DNA of 64,000 nt from Lutjanus erythropterus (GCA_020091685.1 CM034603.1:4965848-5029847); one strand, 5' to 3'. Numbered from the stretch's first letter, positions 1-12,749 are shown. Translations and numbers: made by a program. The notes: generated by a model not told the origin, from the letters alone.

Positions 1-3000
1 TGTGTTTTTTTTTAAAGTGCCTGCCCTAGTTTCTAAGGACGACATCCCAGATGGTTCTGTGAAACAAACCACCTGGTGTGTCAGGTTTCAGGGGACCACC
101 TCCATGGAATAAATGGTGGCCACTGACTAAGTTTTGTGGCCACAGGCCATGGTTAATGTCAAACTCTGACTACGAGCAATGGTAAACCATCAGTCAAAAA
201 TGACGAAAATTTTCTAGTTTTCATATTACCAGTATGGTCATTTTTAGCTCTCACTCCAGCATAAATTACTCCAACACTTTTTTTCCTTTGCTTTTACCTT
301 TGAAAAAAATCTTCCAAATTCTCTCATTGTCTAAGCTATGAGGTTTGTGTCAGAATATATTTGCAATAAACAACTCACTTAACTCTCATTAGATTAAAGA
401 ATTAGTCCCATGTTTAACAGAACGTGACAGACTGCTTTTTCATGCCTAAATTACCCTAAGTAAACAATTAGACAGATAATATCCCTCTAACTCCATTCAT
501 CATCAAAAGCTGCTCACATCATGTCATTACACTGAATAATGCACATACACACACTCTATAGGGTAGTTTCCTGCCCTAATATGATCTGTGTGTTCATGTT
601 CTATGCATGTTCCATGTCAACCAGCAACCAACCGCTGTCTTTGTTGACAGAAATCACATGATCCAGTCTCAGCAAACATCCTCCAACAAAACTGCCTGCT
701 GCTTCAGACATTTGCAGGCCTGCAGCTTTGGGAACTGAAAGTTGGACAAAGGTAACAATGAAAATATAGATAAAGGAAATGATATTTATTAATGTAACTC
801 CAGAAAAACAATGTCTTTTAATTTGTTGAGATGAATTTAATTTGCTTATTGCCCATGTAAATGAAAATTACTACAACTGGAAAGATTCTGTTACTGCTGT
901 GAATGTTTTTTTTGGATAATGTGTGTTTTTTGGGAGATCTACTCTTCAGTTATATCTCTGAGCACACTGGCGTGTCTCTTGGTCCAATGTGAGTCAGGGT
1001 ACGGCCAGACGGAACATGGCCAAACAGTGTGGGATTAGGGAAGGTTATATCAAAAACTGCCTCCTCTATGCAGAACAAAATATAACATTCAGAGTACATT
1101 TTTACTGAGAGGCTATAATCATATCTGCCATCATACCATCCCTAATCTGAACAAAACCTTTAAAGGAAAATTTTCATTGGGAATAACAAACAAGTTAGCC
1201 AATTGGGTTTGTGGTTGACAAAGTAAAATTCAGAAGCTTCCATGGACCTCTGACAACATCCCAAGGACTCCCCACCCAAATTGGTGAAACCACACAGTCA
1301 ATGACCGAATAAAAATGGCTTCATCCTTTTTCCAAGAAATATCAAAATCACCTTCATCTGTATTGTCCTATAACAGTTTTCTGTCAAAGGTGTTTGTGAA
1401 AGCCAACAGCTCTACATCTGACACTTTCCGTCAATCCTTTCCTTTCATTACATTTGACCTATGATGTCAAAGGTAAACATGCTGTTGTTGATTGCATTTC
1501 AAGCATGTGAAAAATGTACCATGTACACACATGTAATCTCCGCAGTGTTTAAAGGACTTGCGTGGTGCTGTGGGTTGTGAAAAGGCTTCAGGGAAGATTT
1601 TGGATTTTCTGTAAAACCACAATGACATTTAGGAGCAGTTGTAAAGCTACTGATCATATACTGACCAGCCTGAAAATACTGGACTCAGAAAATGTCACAG
1701 CGTGTATCTACTGAAGGTGCACACGGTAACATGCACTTCTGTACCATTGAAAGCAATCCAGCACATCAGCTCTGCAATATAAATCTTTGTGAAATATAAT
1801 GTTTGGGCACTGCTGCCCCATCTTTCAACCTGTTAAGGATGTAAAATAAATCTGCTAAATGATTAATATTAATGTACAATAAGACTGGGCTGTATTGACT
1901 AAAATTTATATCAAGGTATAATTTAAAGCACAAACAGTTACTGTATATATCTCAATATATTTGCTTTTCTTTAAATTCTTGTGCAGGGGTAAAGCTCTGG
2001 TATAACAGTTGAGTGGCAGCTATTAATGTACTCTTAACTGTATCACTAGGACATATTTCACAAGTTTTTTATATATTATATTTAATGTGTAAAACTGGAA
2101 TAATAAATAGAAAGGAATACCAATCCTTACCACCTCTGAAAAACAGTCATCTGAGAAATTTGCAGATTATTGTTTTCTGCTTGTCTGAGACAAACAACAT
2201 AAAACCAAATCTGTGTTTATGTGGTCTGTTAAGCCTAGTTGGCCACTTATCTTCATATATGGCAAAGCTCTGATGTTATTGGTTCTTATATGCACTTTGA
2301 AAGTTTTGGTGTAACTTATTATCATGTTGCTTTTTGGTCAAACAAACTGAGAGCTCTACTGTAGTATCATGTCAAAATTCGGTATTAGTATAGCCACAGT
2401 ATAGTCAAAATTCCTACTGTAGGGCAAATTTATACCAGTGTACTTTCTGTACTGCTTATACCACCCACCCCTAATTTATATTATTATTTGTCATTCCATC
2501 AATGACATTATAGCTGATAAACACTTGCTATACTAAGAATATGTTAAAGCATTTCATTTCAATTCTGCTCTATATACTTTATAAAAGCCAAAGTATTTTA
2601 GTTAAGTTTTTTGATGTGCTTCACTAGAAAAACTAAAATAACATTTGTGAAGTCAAAACTGTCGTTGTTTTAATGATTTCAGTTAGATGTGGGTCACTCA
2701 GAGCTATGAAATATTAAATCACACTTCCTTGCTCTCTAGATCTTACCTTTCCTGCATAAACTGCAGCTTACAAGAACATCTTGAAATACAAAAATTTGAA
2801 ATTACTGGTTATCTTATTGGTGTCGACCATGAGAAAAAAGTAACTATTAGTTATTGATATTGGCTGAAAAAAAAAATCCATATCGTGCATCCCTAGTGTA
2901 TATATCTAACAATGTCCATAAAAATATTTATAAGAGATACTGTATATAAAGGCAGCTCTGAAATATGTTGTGTCATGGATACCAAACCAGATATTTTATG

Positions 3001-4457
3001 ATGGCTTTCCCCAGATTACATAATGAAAGATGTTTAGAGGTAATTAATTGTAATGATGATTTGTACTTTCTCATTTTGCTCAGGATTCCTTGAAACCCCT
3101 AAAAGAAAAAAAAACCCTGACCACACAACCACATTAGATAAATAAACACTGCTTTAGATGTGTGCACTGCTCAGGGGTCTGCACAGAGTATTTCTGGTGT
3201 AGTGTAGGCACACATGTAATCAAGCTGGGACCTTGGCTGCAGCTCTCTTCATCACGCACTGCTAGAGATAAACAACAACAGCAGGCAAAACATGAACCTG
3301 TTTTGCAATGACACTGTAGTAAACAGCCCACCACAGTGATGATCAAAAATATATTATGTGTGCATTATGAATCTTTTACCAATATATTTAATAACTTAAG
3401 TTGCAATAACTTTCTTTGGGGTTGTACTTTTATACCAACAATGTGAGCAAATAAATGCATGAAAAGAAAATATTTCAAAATAATTTATTTGTTGCTTTCT
3501 TGACTGAGAACACCTGTTTGGGTTTTGACTGGTCTATCTGACACACGTTTTTAGTATCCTGTGCTAAATGACGCTAACAGATTTCTCACTCTACCTAAGT
3601 GACAGCTGGTAACACTGTATGTTTTTCCAACACTGGTGGTACATCATTATAATACAGTAGTATTGCAAATACACCTGCTGCCATACTGCAAGCTAACTGA
3701 GCAGGCCCCTCATCAGGACAGTCAGCCAACAGTAAACAGATGACAACATTAACCGCTGCTCCAATGGCTTTCCTCACAGGAGACCAGAAATGAGACAAAC
3801 CTTCAGTCTTGTAAGAAAATGAAACAGAGCAAGAAAGCAAAAGAGTCAAATTCGTGCAACAGATATTTGATCAGAAATAAGAAGTGCTCTACGCCATTTT
3901 AGGGAATATTAGAGGCTTTAGCTTGACGTTCTGGCCTTCTGAGAGAAGAAGCTAAGCTAATGAACACTGCGTTATTTGCTAAAACATCCACAACAAATAC
4001 AAATTGATAGTATAATTATTTGTATAGTGTAATAAGCTCTAATGAACCGTTCACTTGCTGTCGTGACAGCTGTATGCTAAATATATGGTGGAGAAGCTAA
4101 TGCCAGCTAGGCAGTTAGCTGTGCTAGCAAGATGTGGCTAACACCCCCACCCTCGACGCAAACGGACAAAAGGCCCAGCATCTCTCTGCTACTGTCAACA
4201 ACTGCTCCGCCACGGCAGCATATGAGAAGCTTATGTTGAAGTGCCTGTGTATGCATTTCTGTCACTGTCAGAGTGTTTTAAATATAATCCCAGTGTGTTA
4301 ACAGTGTAGAATAGGAGCTGTCATCCCACCCCTTGCGTCTCTGCTTTTACCACGTCATTGGACTATCCAACACTGCGGAAATACAGCGCTGCTAGCTCAC
4401 CGCTAACAGCTAGCTAAATGCTAACTGGGAGACTAGCTGGCACTCGCTGCAGCTTAC
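1..4457 (-). other. RAB2A: RAB2A intron 1 (partial, runs off the left edge)
   Basis: This stretch lies downstream of the RAB2A first-exon donor on the minus strand. I looked for the next exon (expected to begin VGKSCLLLQF) and did not find it, so the rest of the gene should lie left of the window. Content is AT-rich intron. A degenerate hAT-like repeat occupies 1884-2896. The remaining open frames are short and lack codon structure. Intron status is inferred from the exon-1 donor and the known gene structure, not seen end to end. Confidence 0.75.
1884..2896. mobile_element. Degenerate hAT-like non-autonomous element
   Basis: The left end reads GGGCTGTATTGAC followed by AAAATTTATATCAAGGTATA. 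The right end, read on the minus strand, starts TAGGGATGCACGATATGGAT. Both resemble the terminal 'GGGCTGCACGATAT' sequence of common fish hAT-type miniature elements. An inner segment at about 2380-2473 ends in ACCACCCACCCCTAA and may be the end of a related or nested copy. No transposase is visible and no clean target duplication was found. Confidence 0.4.
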
Positions 4458-4503
4458 CCGTGTCTCCGATGATGATGTATTTGAAGAGGTACGCGTACGC
4501 CAT
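4458..4503 (-). CDS. RAB2A: RAB2A first coding exon (start codon to codon 16, first base)
   Basis: Read on the minus strand, an ATG at 4503-4501 in a strong context (GGGGCCATGG) opens MAYAYLFKYIIIGDTG. This is the invariant N-terminus of the small GTPase Rab2: beta-1 and the start of the GxxxxGK(S/T) nucleotide-binding P-loop. The second residue is alanine, as in RAB2A; RAB2B paralogs usually have threonine. A GTAAGC donor begins at 4457 and splits the Gly16 codon (phase 1), the usual place in Rab2 genes. Rab2A is a prenylated GTPase of the ER-Golgi intermediate compartment and Golgi, acting in vesicle tethering and in autophagosome or endolysosome fusion. The remaining exons (rest of the P-loop, switch regions, C-terminal cysteines) are outside the window. 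The gene is divergent from CA8, the same neighbour relation as in human. Confidence 0.95.
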
Positions 4504-4690
4504 GGCCCCTGGTTTGTGCAGTCAGCTGTCTCGACCGTTACACCTTCGTTAAACCAACCGTGAACCGTGTGAAAAAGGTAGCTGACAGCTTGTTAGCCTG
4601 TTTTTCTCTGTCGGCGTTGAGGAAGGAACAATAAACAGCCAGAGCCTCAGCTCTACGTCACGCAGGTCCGCCCTCGCCACGCTACAGTAT
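4504..4690 (-). promoter_or_regulatory. RAB2A: RAB2A 5'UTR and CpG-rich core promoter
   Basis: Sequence just upstream of the RAB2A ATG is much richer in CpG than the rest of the window (CpG-dense part about 4440-4690). On the minus strand it holds a GC box (GGGCGG, 4668-4673) and a CRE-like TGACGTAG (4653-4660). There is no obvious TATA box. This fits a broad housekeeping promoter. The transcription start cannot be fixed from sequence; 4600-4690 is a reasonable guess. Confidence 0.6.
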
Positions 4691-4699
4691 GATGTCTTC

Positions 4700-5180
4700 A
4701 GGGTCTCCTCGGAAAATTTCCCTTGAGTATACTCTTTATTGAAATAAATAAAAGGGAGTCAGTTAGTGTGGTGTTTTTCATACGTAAGCTAAACGACTGA
4801 GCCCACATTTAATAACACAACTGTTACCATTGTAAGAGACAGAAAACACGAACAAATGTTCTCATAAAATTACTGGGAAACTATCACAAGCAAGTCAAAA
4901 CTACTCTGGCGGCCCCTAGTGGCTGCATTGTTCATTGCAGAAATGAAGAAATTGCAAAAGTGCTGAAGCCCATTTCCGTCAATTGATGAAAAAGATCATG
5001 TCATTATAAGGATACAAAGGATATGATCTGAAAACAAGAATGTTTTTCAAAATAATGTCTTAAGCTACTAACGCATTAAAGTGGATACTAAGTCATTATA
5101 CTGAGATGCTTAGTCATTATTTCAAGAAAGCTTCCCATTACAATGACTTTTTCATCATTGGCACAAATGAGCTTCCATAC
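4700..5180. other. Intergenic, nothing recognised
   Basis: AT-rich single-copy-looking DNA between the RAB2A promoter and the first repeat cluster. I see no exon, RNA gene or clear repeat here. Confidence 0.5.
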
Positions 5181-5189
5181 ATTCTGGTG

Positions 5190-5335
5190 TATAGACCTTC
5201 CAAGTATGCAGGAGAAACAATGGTGGCCCCAAAACTCATTATACACTAAAGAAAATTTAAATATATATTCCATTTCTGCTATGTTTTGCCAAACAATCCA
5301 CACAAATCTTATAAACTGTACCTTTCAAAATTCAG
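5190..5335 (+). mobile_element. Fragment of TTAA-flanked miniature element (family B), right end
   Basis: CTTCCAAGTATGCAGGAGAA, an ATGGTGGCC word, then TATATTCCATTTCTGC and a terminal AAACTGTACCTTTCAAA match the right half of the family represented at 30232-30370. The interior is shortened. Non-coding. Confidence 0.5.
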
Positions 5336-5344
5336 TTGCACTAA

Positions 5345-5560
5345 AAAAAGGTGATTTAAAGAGACATTGAGACAGATACAAGCCAGGGGGAAAATACGCA
5401 CTTTATATGTGAAAAGTATGTATTTTTGCTTTTGAGGTGCACTATTTTTGTTGTGAGTTGTAGAGTTTTGGAGACATGTCTAACTTCTTCTACTTCTCTC
5501 CAATATAATGACAACAATGGAACAGTGAGCCATGTTTCAGATCCACCCAAAAAATCCTGA
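5345..5560 (-). mobile_element. Fragment of TTAA-flanked miniature element (family A)
   Basis: TTGTGAGTTGTAGAGTTTTG, CATGTCT and TCTCCAATATAATGAC match the arm of the family-A copies at 42805-43123 and 46921-47335. The ends are eroded. The short frame across it is not a gene. Confidence 0.5.
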
Positions 5561-5692
5561 ACACAGAAAACAGTTCAGTGGTCAAACTCCACAATTCAGT
5601 TCTACACAGGTCTCAGTGTTTTCATGTGTTTTTTAAGCAACTAACATGTTCTAATATTTAGAAGACAAACTCCCTTTTTCCTTAAAGCAGAC

Positions 5693-5830
5693 CTTAAAGG
5701 ATAAGTGTGTAGGGTTTAATGGCATCTAGCTATGAGGTTGCAGATTGCAAACACATGAATACCCCTTGTCTCACTTTCCCTTTCCAAGTGGGCAATTTGC
5801 AGACGTCTTACCCCTAATACACATCTACTA
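5693..5830 (+). mobile_element. Fragment of TTAA-flanked miniature element (family B), left end
   Basis: It begins TTAAAGGATAAGTGTGTAGG then TTTAATGGCATCTAGC and TTGCAGATTGCAAAC, the left end of the family-B element seen again at 30232. The TTAA at the boundary fits the target site of piggyBac or Kolobok-like elements. Confidence 0.55.
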
Positions 5831-6019
5831 CATGATACACCCTGGTAACAGTTTTGGCACCAGAAACTTTTCAGGAAAACATGTCTTGGGGTGTGTTGTG
5901 TAGCGGTGTAGGTATATGTTGTGCAGTTGGTGATACTGCAGTTGGACCATTGAGACTGGCCGTAGAGATGTCTGCCTTCTTTGCAATTTAATGCGATACA
6001 GTGGCCTGTGGTCCTCAAA

Positions 6020-8037
6020 GCACCTTTTGATTCAGCATCTAAGGAATCAACTTAATATTCTCAGACATCAAGCCCAGACGTAATATAGACCTTCAGCTGA
6101 AAGAAACAGACGGCACGAGTTCAAGGGTCAAGCCTGCGGTTAGCTTACAGAGAGAGTTTCAATGCTGACAAAGATGAAAAATGTACCAAAAGCTAGTGAA
6201 TCATAGGACCTATTCCTTGAAGAAAGTAAAATTGAATCTTAAGCACAATGAGGTCTGAAGAGAAGCTTTTTAAGTATGACTCATCTGCTGCACAGTGGAG
6301 AAAACTATCACAAGTTGGCAGCTTCATCATCATAGACATGAGATAGATCTGAGTAAGGCAGGCTAATTCCTCCTTCACAGTCAAATGAAGCATTTTTCAG
6401 ATTTCTTTCACGCCTACTGAGGTACTTTTTTGCTTACTTTAGTCTTTCAGTATAAAAAAAATATATTAAAACACTGTTGATTTTCAATATAGTCCCCTCT
6501 GGAAAAAAATTCAGCCGCCACCACTGGTAGAACTTCTTGAGGGGTTCTGCTTGTTGCAGGAGCGGATAGTAACAACATGGTCTGTGCTGGTTGGACCATA
6601 TAAGAAAGAGCTTTAGATTAACATGAATTACATGAATACCTTTAGGCATTTTCCAGTTCTGCAGCAAACAGGGTCATCGGTCCTAATCTGGTCAGTATAT
6701 CCTGTTCGTGGAGGAACCCAGGCCTGAAGTTGAAGGAAACTAAACAAAAACAGCTCACACCAGGGGTGGCGTGATCACCCTCTACCATTGAATCTTGCTG
6801 ATTATTGTCTCTGTGCATTGATTGATTGTTTGCTCTATAAATATTAAGAAATACCATTACAATTACTCATAGCCCAAAGTGACACCTTAACACACTGTTT
6901 TGTCCAACTACCAGTCCAAACCTCAAAATTATCAAAAAGTAAATTGAATTTATTTAAATCAGTAAAAGGAAAATCGATGCTCATGTTTTTGAAGCAGGAA
7001 CAATGTCTTTTTTTTTCAAATAAAAAATGACTTAATTATTAAAATTGTTGTCAATAACTTTTCTATATGACTGACAGATTGTTTCAGCTCTATTTGTGTA
7101 TTTTATAAGCTTGTCATATGGTTTTTATATAAAAATCATACTTGTAAAGTAACTTGTAACTAAAACAGTCAAATAAATGAATTAAGGTTAAAAAAAATAC
7201 ACAGACAGATCAAAATCAAATGGTTTCAAAACAAGAAAATAAAAAAAGAAATATTAATAAAATGCAGATAACTGTATGTTATTGATGGCAAAAACAAAAC
7301 AAGAAATAATCTGTTTTTCACAGGAAATAAACCTGCTAGATGTTTCCGCTTCTGTTGTTGACATGCCACTGATGGAATAACCTCATGTGAAACAGCCACG
7401 TGATGGCAAAAGGTCTACAGCAATAAGTTATGACAGCGTAGGTAGTTATGAAAGAAACAAATAAACAAACACAACAGCAACAACAACAACAACAACAAAA
7501 ACCCATCAAAATCAATGTGACCATGTCAAAAGAATCATTCAGGACCAATGACTAGTGCAGCTGAGCTGTAGTGACTCATCATGTCCTGCAGAGAGCAGCA
7601 AAGTGACACATTTTGGAGGTGATTTTTTTTGGTCTGTGTGTTAGCCTATACTTTTATTAAATGGTTTATCTAACACTGACATTGCACATTAATGAACAGT
7701 CGTCTTAATGTGTCAGTGGTTTTGCCAAAAGACTAGTTTTCCTCTTTACTCCCTGGACAGATGTGTCCAGTGTCTTCATAAAAATGATAAGATTAAAATG
7801 ACAAAAGGTATTGAAATTATTTCTAAACATTAACGACAATAATAAAAAGAGGATTCATGTTAGCAAAAAACATAATACTGCACATTCTTATACAACTTTG
7901 TCAGTATAACAATTAAACATACAGCACAAAAACACATAAGACAAAAGAAATGTGCAGCAATGAAACATGAAGTGTTCATGTTAAATAAAGACCAACTAAA
8001 TACAGTCCACAGACATGCTGTGTACTCTGTCTCTCTC
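6020..8037. other. Intergenic, no gene recognised
   Basis: AT-rich DNA with an imperfect (CAA)n run at about 7470-7498. Open frames are short and contain no recognisable domain. Confidence 0.5.
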
Positions 8038-8044
8038 TCTGTGT

Positions 8045-8085
<41 letters not shown>
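8038..8085. repeat. (TG)n microsatellite
   Basis: Almost uninterrupted TG dinucleotides preceded by a short CT run. It accounts for the Thr-His repeated frame on the minus strand. Confidence 0.95.
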
Positions 8086-8086
<1 letters not shown>

Positions 8087-8099
8087 TGTCTGCCATCTT

Positions 8100-9190
8100 A
8101 CATAGTGAGTTTATGAAAATTTTGATTTAAAAATCGCCGACAATCATTGAATTTTCTTGTGTGGATTGTGACGGTATAAAAAAGTGACCACCCTCTCATC
8201 TGATCCTACTAGAAAGGGTTTTGATATTCTTCATATAGAGTCAAAAACACAAAAATGAAAGCTTTCTGAATAAGACTTTATCACGAGGAAAACTGTTGTT
8301 CAATACAAAGAAGAAAAAGTGCAAATATATGACTTTATGACTTCAGTTTTCTTACTGACAGTTAACGTTGGTAAACCTTTAATAAACTGGGCACATTTAA
8401 GTGCGGTCTAGTGTCAAAGAACTTCTCAATGGATAAGAAGGATCTCTTTCAATGTACTTAAAGGGCAGTTGCACATAATTAGGTGGTATAAGCATGATTG
8501 AAATCTGTATATCTCCTTGATTGTGCTGGACACGTCTGCACCACACTTCTGATCCATCCTCCACACGGCATTGTGCCCCACCAGCAGTGCCTGATTATGC
8601 TGACTTGCCCAAGTTTGATCACTTTCCCTTGCTTTAAATAGGCTTCGCGGTTAAAAGTTTCTTTATGATCACAAGTCTGCAATGGGTCTTCTATTTTGAA
8701 AACTGACTGGATTCTCTACCATTTCTGTGTCTGACTTCCTGCATGCTTGATCGGCTCTTTGCAGATTGACGTGGCATCTGTCAAACACAGACTTGGCGTG
8801 TATTCTCTGCTGCACATCTGGTGGAATTACAAGCACTGTGTAGAATAGTTGCGTTCAGCTCCAGCAGCTGCTGAGCAACCGTGACACAGCGCAGCCGAGC
8901 CCAGTGGAATCAAGCCGGCTGGAAGATTCAAAACCTTACTTCTATTTTGTCACACAAAACCTGATTTGAATACACATACTTGCACAGTGGATTATAAAAT
9001 ATCCCCAGCAGTTTTTTGGGTGAACAAACATGATCCAGCAGTCAAATTTGCAGGTGAAGATTCGGCAGCATAAGCTCATATATATTCTATAGCTTATTAT
9101 ATAATTGACAGTGAGCAAATGGCAACTGATCAACGGTACAGTAAGGACTTTGATTGCAAATAGAAAAAGGTATCTTGCTTCATCAGTCAC
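8100..9190. other. Intergenic, probable old repeat, no gene
   Basis: From about 8500 to 8940 the base composition shifts to more GC and the text resembles a dispersed fish repeat (for example GCTTGATCGGCTCTTTGCAG, CAGCCGAGCCCAGTGGAATC). There is no second copy in the window to prove it. No exon seen. Confidence 0.35.
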
Positions 9191-9742
9191 CAGTGTTGGA
9201 CAGTAACACACACACTTAATGGGAAGTAAAGGATTACAATGTGAAATTCAGTAATTACATTACAGTTACTAATCCCAGTACTTTAACATTTGGGAGTCGG
9301 CTTGTTTCCTGTCTTACTACCAGACCACTTTGTCTTCAGTGGACAAACTGGTGTGGGACGTGGTGGCTTTGCACAGGGGCTTGAGGTAGGAGAGGAGGGG
9401 GTTGACCAAAAGAGAAGACCTGACTTATTTAAATGTTGTGTGTTTTTAGCTGCCTTGCTAACGTTATGCGTACGCCTACATTTATTTGCCATGTAGTTTT
9501 GTTTGAGTTGGAGATGTGTTCAGCTCAGGTCAGGACTTTCAGAGGGATGTGTGCAGTCATGGAGGCTAAGCTAATGTTAGCTCCTGGATGGTCCAAACTG
9601 TAAGGCTGCCTGCTTGTTAAACCAGGATTTGGAGTTGTTAAAGACACCTGTGATGATGCTGAACTAAGAAAGTAACAAGTGGCCTAATGTAATGCATTAC
9701 TTTTGTATTTTATTACAGTTTTTGAGTAACTTGCCCAAGCTG
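9191..9742. mobile_element. Non-autonomous DNA transposon with inverted ends (hAT-like)
   Basis: The left end is CAGTGTTGGACAGTAAC. The right end on the minus strand is CAGCTTGGGCAAGTTACT. Both are followed inward by runs of TTAC/GTAAT words (AATTACATTACAGTTACT on the left; AATGCATTACATTAGG on the right, minus strand). This is the look of the abundant fish 'CAGTGTTGGGCAAGTTACT' miniature hAT family. About 550 bp, no transposase. The 8-bp flanks (TCAGTCAC and TATTTCTA) do not match. Confidence 0.6.
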
Positions 9743-10282
9743 TATTTCTAAATTTGTTTTTGCCTTTTATGAAAAAGAGCTGACTTGCTTAATGGGAGAC
9801 AGAAACTTTTTCAGAATAAGTTCTGATGTAGTAAACTCATGTGACTGATCAGCTGTTTCCACTCCGACAGTCTTTTCATCGCTCCCATGGCTCTTAATAA
9901 ATCCATGATCGCTCCACACAGATCAAATAGAACCTTCCACACATTAATACATGAAGGTAACACAAATGTCTGATTTCCATCCTGTTTTCTACATTGTTTT
10001 CACTGTTTGAGGTTTGACTGGTGATCCTTTTATTATGTCATCTTGTTGTGCCCTCTTCTTCTGCAATGGTACAATGGTTTTCTGACCAGACATTTGGCGC
10101 CGACCTATGTTTTATCTCAATAAACCAACTCCTGATAATAATTGCATAACAGTAGTGGATGGAAACAAGCACTCATTCACAATATCTTTTGCTGATTTTT
10201 TAAACTTTGTTTAAAATGTGAGATATTTAGATGAAATCATTAACCTGACATTGTTACACAGAACCATCTGGGAATTCGTCAT
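9743..10282. other. Intergenic, nothing recognised
   Basis: AT-rich DNA between two repeats. No exon or RNA gene seen. Confidence 0.5.
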
Positions 10283-10640
10283 AAGGAACCGTTTGGAAAA
10301 GGGCAGGCACTCTCACTCTCAGCAGGTGATTGGATGAACCATCTGTCTATCAAGTCTAATACAGGCTAACTTCAACCAGTCAGATCAAACTTTTGCCAAA
10401 GCCAGATGGGAGAAGAGTGAAAACATCTGGTTCATGGAGAAAAGCCTTCAGTATCGTTCTTCTTCTTTCAGTGAAGAAATACTCTCCAGTTCTGATATAA
10501 CTGACACTATCACAGTATCTGTGCTAACCTCTTCAGCAGCCGCCGTTGGTTGTTTGAGACGAGTCCCTCCTAGGCCACTGATTGGCTGCACCATATGAAC
10601 AGATAACCTGAAGCCTGGCAAGATGGATTCTCGTGAATCT
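10283..10640 (-). pseudogene. Dispersed repeat carrying a RecQ-like helicase N-terminal fragment (copy 1)
   Basis: On the minus strand about 10560-10384 encodes, across more than one frame, [19 protein letters not shown], then LKAFLHEPDVF continuing into FTLLPSGFGKSLI. GFGKS is the Walker A (motif I) loop typical of RecQ-type DNA helicases, preceded by the usual 'L+..Q/E..al..fl...dVf.llPtG' region. Coding similarity stops right after the Walker A, and the sequence runs on into non-coding text shared with copy 2 (TGGATGAACCATCTGTCTAT, GTTTGGAAAAGGGCA). So the unit is a repeat that contains only the start of a helicase gene, not a whole gene. It is broken. It sits in the CA8-RAB2A spacer. What mobilised it cannot be told from this window. 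Confidence 0.6.
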
Positions 10641-12320
10641 CATGACTTGGATATGGAAACATAGCTACTGATTGTGTAGCAGGGTTTGAGTTTAGTTTGA
10701 GCTGACTCATTAAGCTATTGATCACTTAGACCTGATCAGAGTCAACAGTATCTGGGGCTTAGGAGCCAGCAGGCTTGTCACTTTGGAGTTTGGGCACACC
10801 TCTAAATTTATTTGTGGTGCACTCTCCTTAAAAATGTAAGTCAGAACCCTGTTTTGGAATTTGTGGACATTTGCACAAACTGACCAGCTTAATCACAGTC
10901 AATTTGTTGTTCATTATTGATTGTTTGACGTGACGTAACCTCTACAAACAGATATCTGATTAGGAGTGCAGAATCTGTAGGCAAAAGAAAAGATTTTTGC
11001 ATTTGAAGCTTTCGGTAGCTTCCATTTGTAGTCCATTTGTGGTCAGAGTAGAAGACCAATTACATCTGAGCAGGTAGGTAAATAGTCTGGGCAGGTAGAC
11101 AGAGCAACACAGGCAGAACACGTTGACTGAAATGCAATCTTGGAACCCAAATTAGCTTTTTATTAGGTTTTAAAAATATATGTATGCATTTGTACTTGTG
11201 AAACAATCATCGTACGGTCATAGACATCTTTCAACTCCATTCTCACATCTAAAGTTGCTAATTGGACTGTAGACAATAACTGATGCACGAAAGTGGAAGT
11301 CTTGGACTGGATATCCATTACCCAGAAGCCCTGAAACACTGACACGGTCACAAGAGGCTAAATCAAAATTAAATTCAGTTTCGAGACTGGACTTCAGCGC
11401 GCCCTCTGCTGGCTCCCTCTGAGCGAAACTTTGTCAGCATCCATGCATTTTATTGCTGTAATTCATCCATTCTTTCAAATAGGTGGCACCTGCAGAAATG
11501 AGGCGTCCCAGACCATCCTGTCCCTGAGCGTCTGAACTGCAGTCCATGTTCTGCTTTTAGATCCACGGTGTGGAAACAGGGGAGCTCGCCTGCATTTAGA
11601 CGCCTCTGAGGCCAATTTCCTGATAAGGAATGTGGGGCAATTAACATCAGCAGCCTGGAGGATATGGATTAACAAAGAAAGAAATGAAGACAGGAACAAC
11701 TGGGACCATTAACCATTACAGTAATCGCTCATGACTTTTTTCATGTTTTTGTCCAAATAACCCAAATAACAAAATGCATCTTGTCCACTGTCTTTTTAGT
11801 CGATCACAGTGGAAATTCAAGAACTCTGAAGAATATCTGCCCCCTTTGAAAAGCCTCAGGCTCTGAGTTTGAGGAGAACCTGGGCCAAAAGTGAACGTGG
11901 GTGTGTTTAATAGCTTGAGTTTCTCTGTCCATCTTGAAGTCATCAAGGTTGGAGAACAGTTTGGCCTTTCACTCTGCCTGTTTTCTCAACCACTGCTGTT
12001 TCCTTCACCCAAGGGTGGGTGTGTGGCCTCCAACAGAAACACCAGCATGACCTTCCTGCAGGCGTTCCAACACACACACACACACACACAATACCAGCAG
12101 GGTACCCACAACAGCAGAAAGGTTAACAGAAAATAACACATAAGTCTGACTGGAACTGAGAAACACAAATAATATACAAGAAAGAAAATACAACACACTT
12201 AAAAGTTTATTTTCAGTCAGTAGTCATGAATGAAGGGTGTAAAAAGAAAAGGTGGATGAGAAAGAAATAGTGATTCGTAAGTATTGGAAGACAGCCAGGT
12301 TGAACAAGCACACCTGCAGA
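10641..12320. other. Intergenic DNA upstream of CA8
   Basis: No gene recognised. A (CA)n run lies at 12071-12090. Regulatory elements of CA8 may lie here, but none can be named from sequence alone. Confidence 0.45.
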
Positions 12321-12600
12321 CTACAGAGAGAGAGAGAAAGACAGAAAGGAAGACAGAGAGGAAGAGAGAGAGAGGAGGAGAGAGATAACAGAGAAGTGGA
12401 GAGAGAGGAAGAGGAGGAGCAACAGAGAGTAAAGAGAAACACAGAGAGGCAGAGAGCTCCACACACATCTGTTAGTGGCTGTAAGGAGCAAGAGAGGACA
12501 TACAGTAAGAGGAGAAGAAGACGAGAAGAATAGAAACAGGGAGAACAAAAAGGAGAAAAGACAAGAAGAAAATACTTAAAGAAGAAAGTGAGAGGCTCAG
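12321..12600 (+). repeat. Polypurine (GA/GGA-rich) tract at the CA8 5' region
   Basis: About 280 bp of the plus strand is mostly purine (runs such as GAGAGAGAGAGAAAG, GAAGAGAGAGAGAGGAGG). It ends about 150 bp before the CA8 ATG and so is promoter or 5'UTR. It explains the Ser/Leu-rich and Arg/Glu-rich frames found on both strands here. Confidence 0.85.
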
Positions 12601-12749
12601 GGAGTTGTTTTGCCCGACTGGGAATCCATCCAGCAGCCTGCAGAGACTTCACTCTGTGTGTCCAAGTGAACGCACTAAACCAGTGTGACTGGGAGTCTAC
12701 TGGGAGGACTGACTGGTTTCCACCCACGGCGAGCAGACTGCCAAGCACC

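Noticed and set aside
3595-3849. RAB2A exon 2 or another exon on the minus strand
   Set aside because: The peptide shows no Rab motif and no proper splice sites; the expected VGKSCLLLQF is absent from 1-4457.
12588-12749. In-frame N-terminal extension of CA8 from a GTG
   Set aside because: GTG is not a normal eukaryotic start, no upstream in-frame ATG exists, the ATG at 12750 has a strong context, and relatives start MAD.
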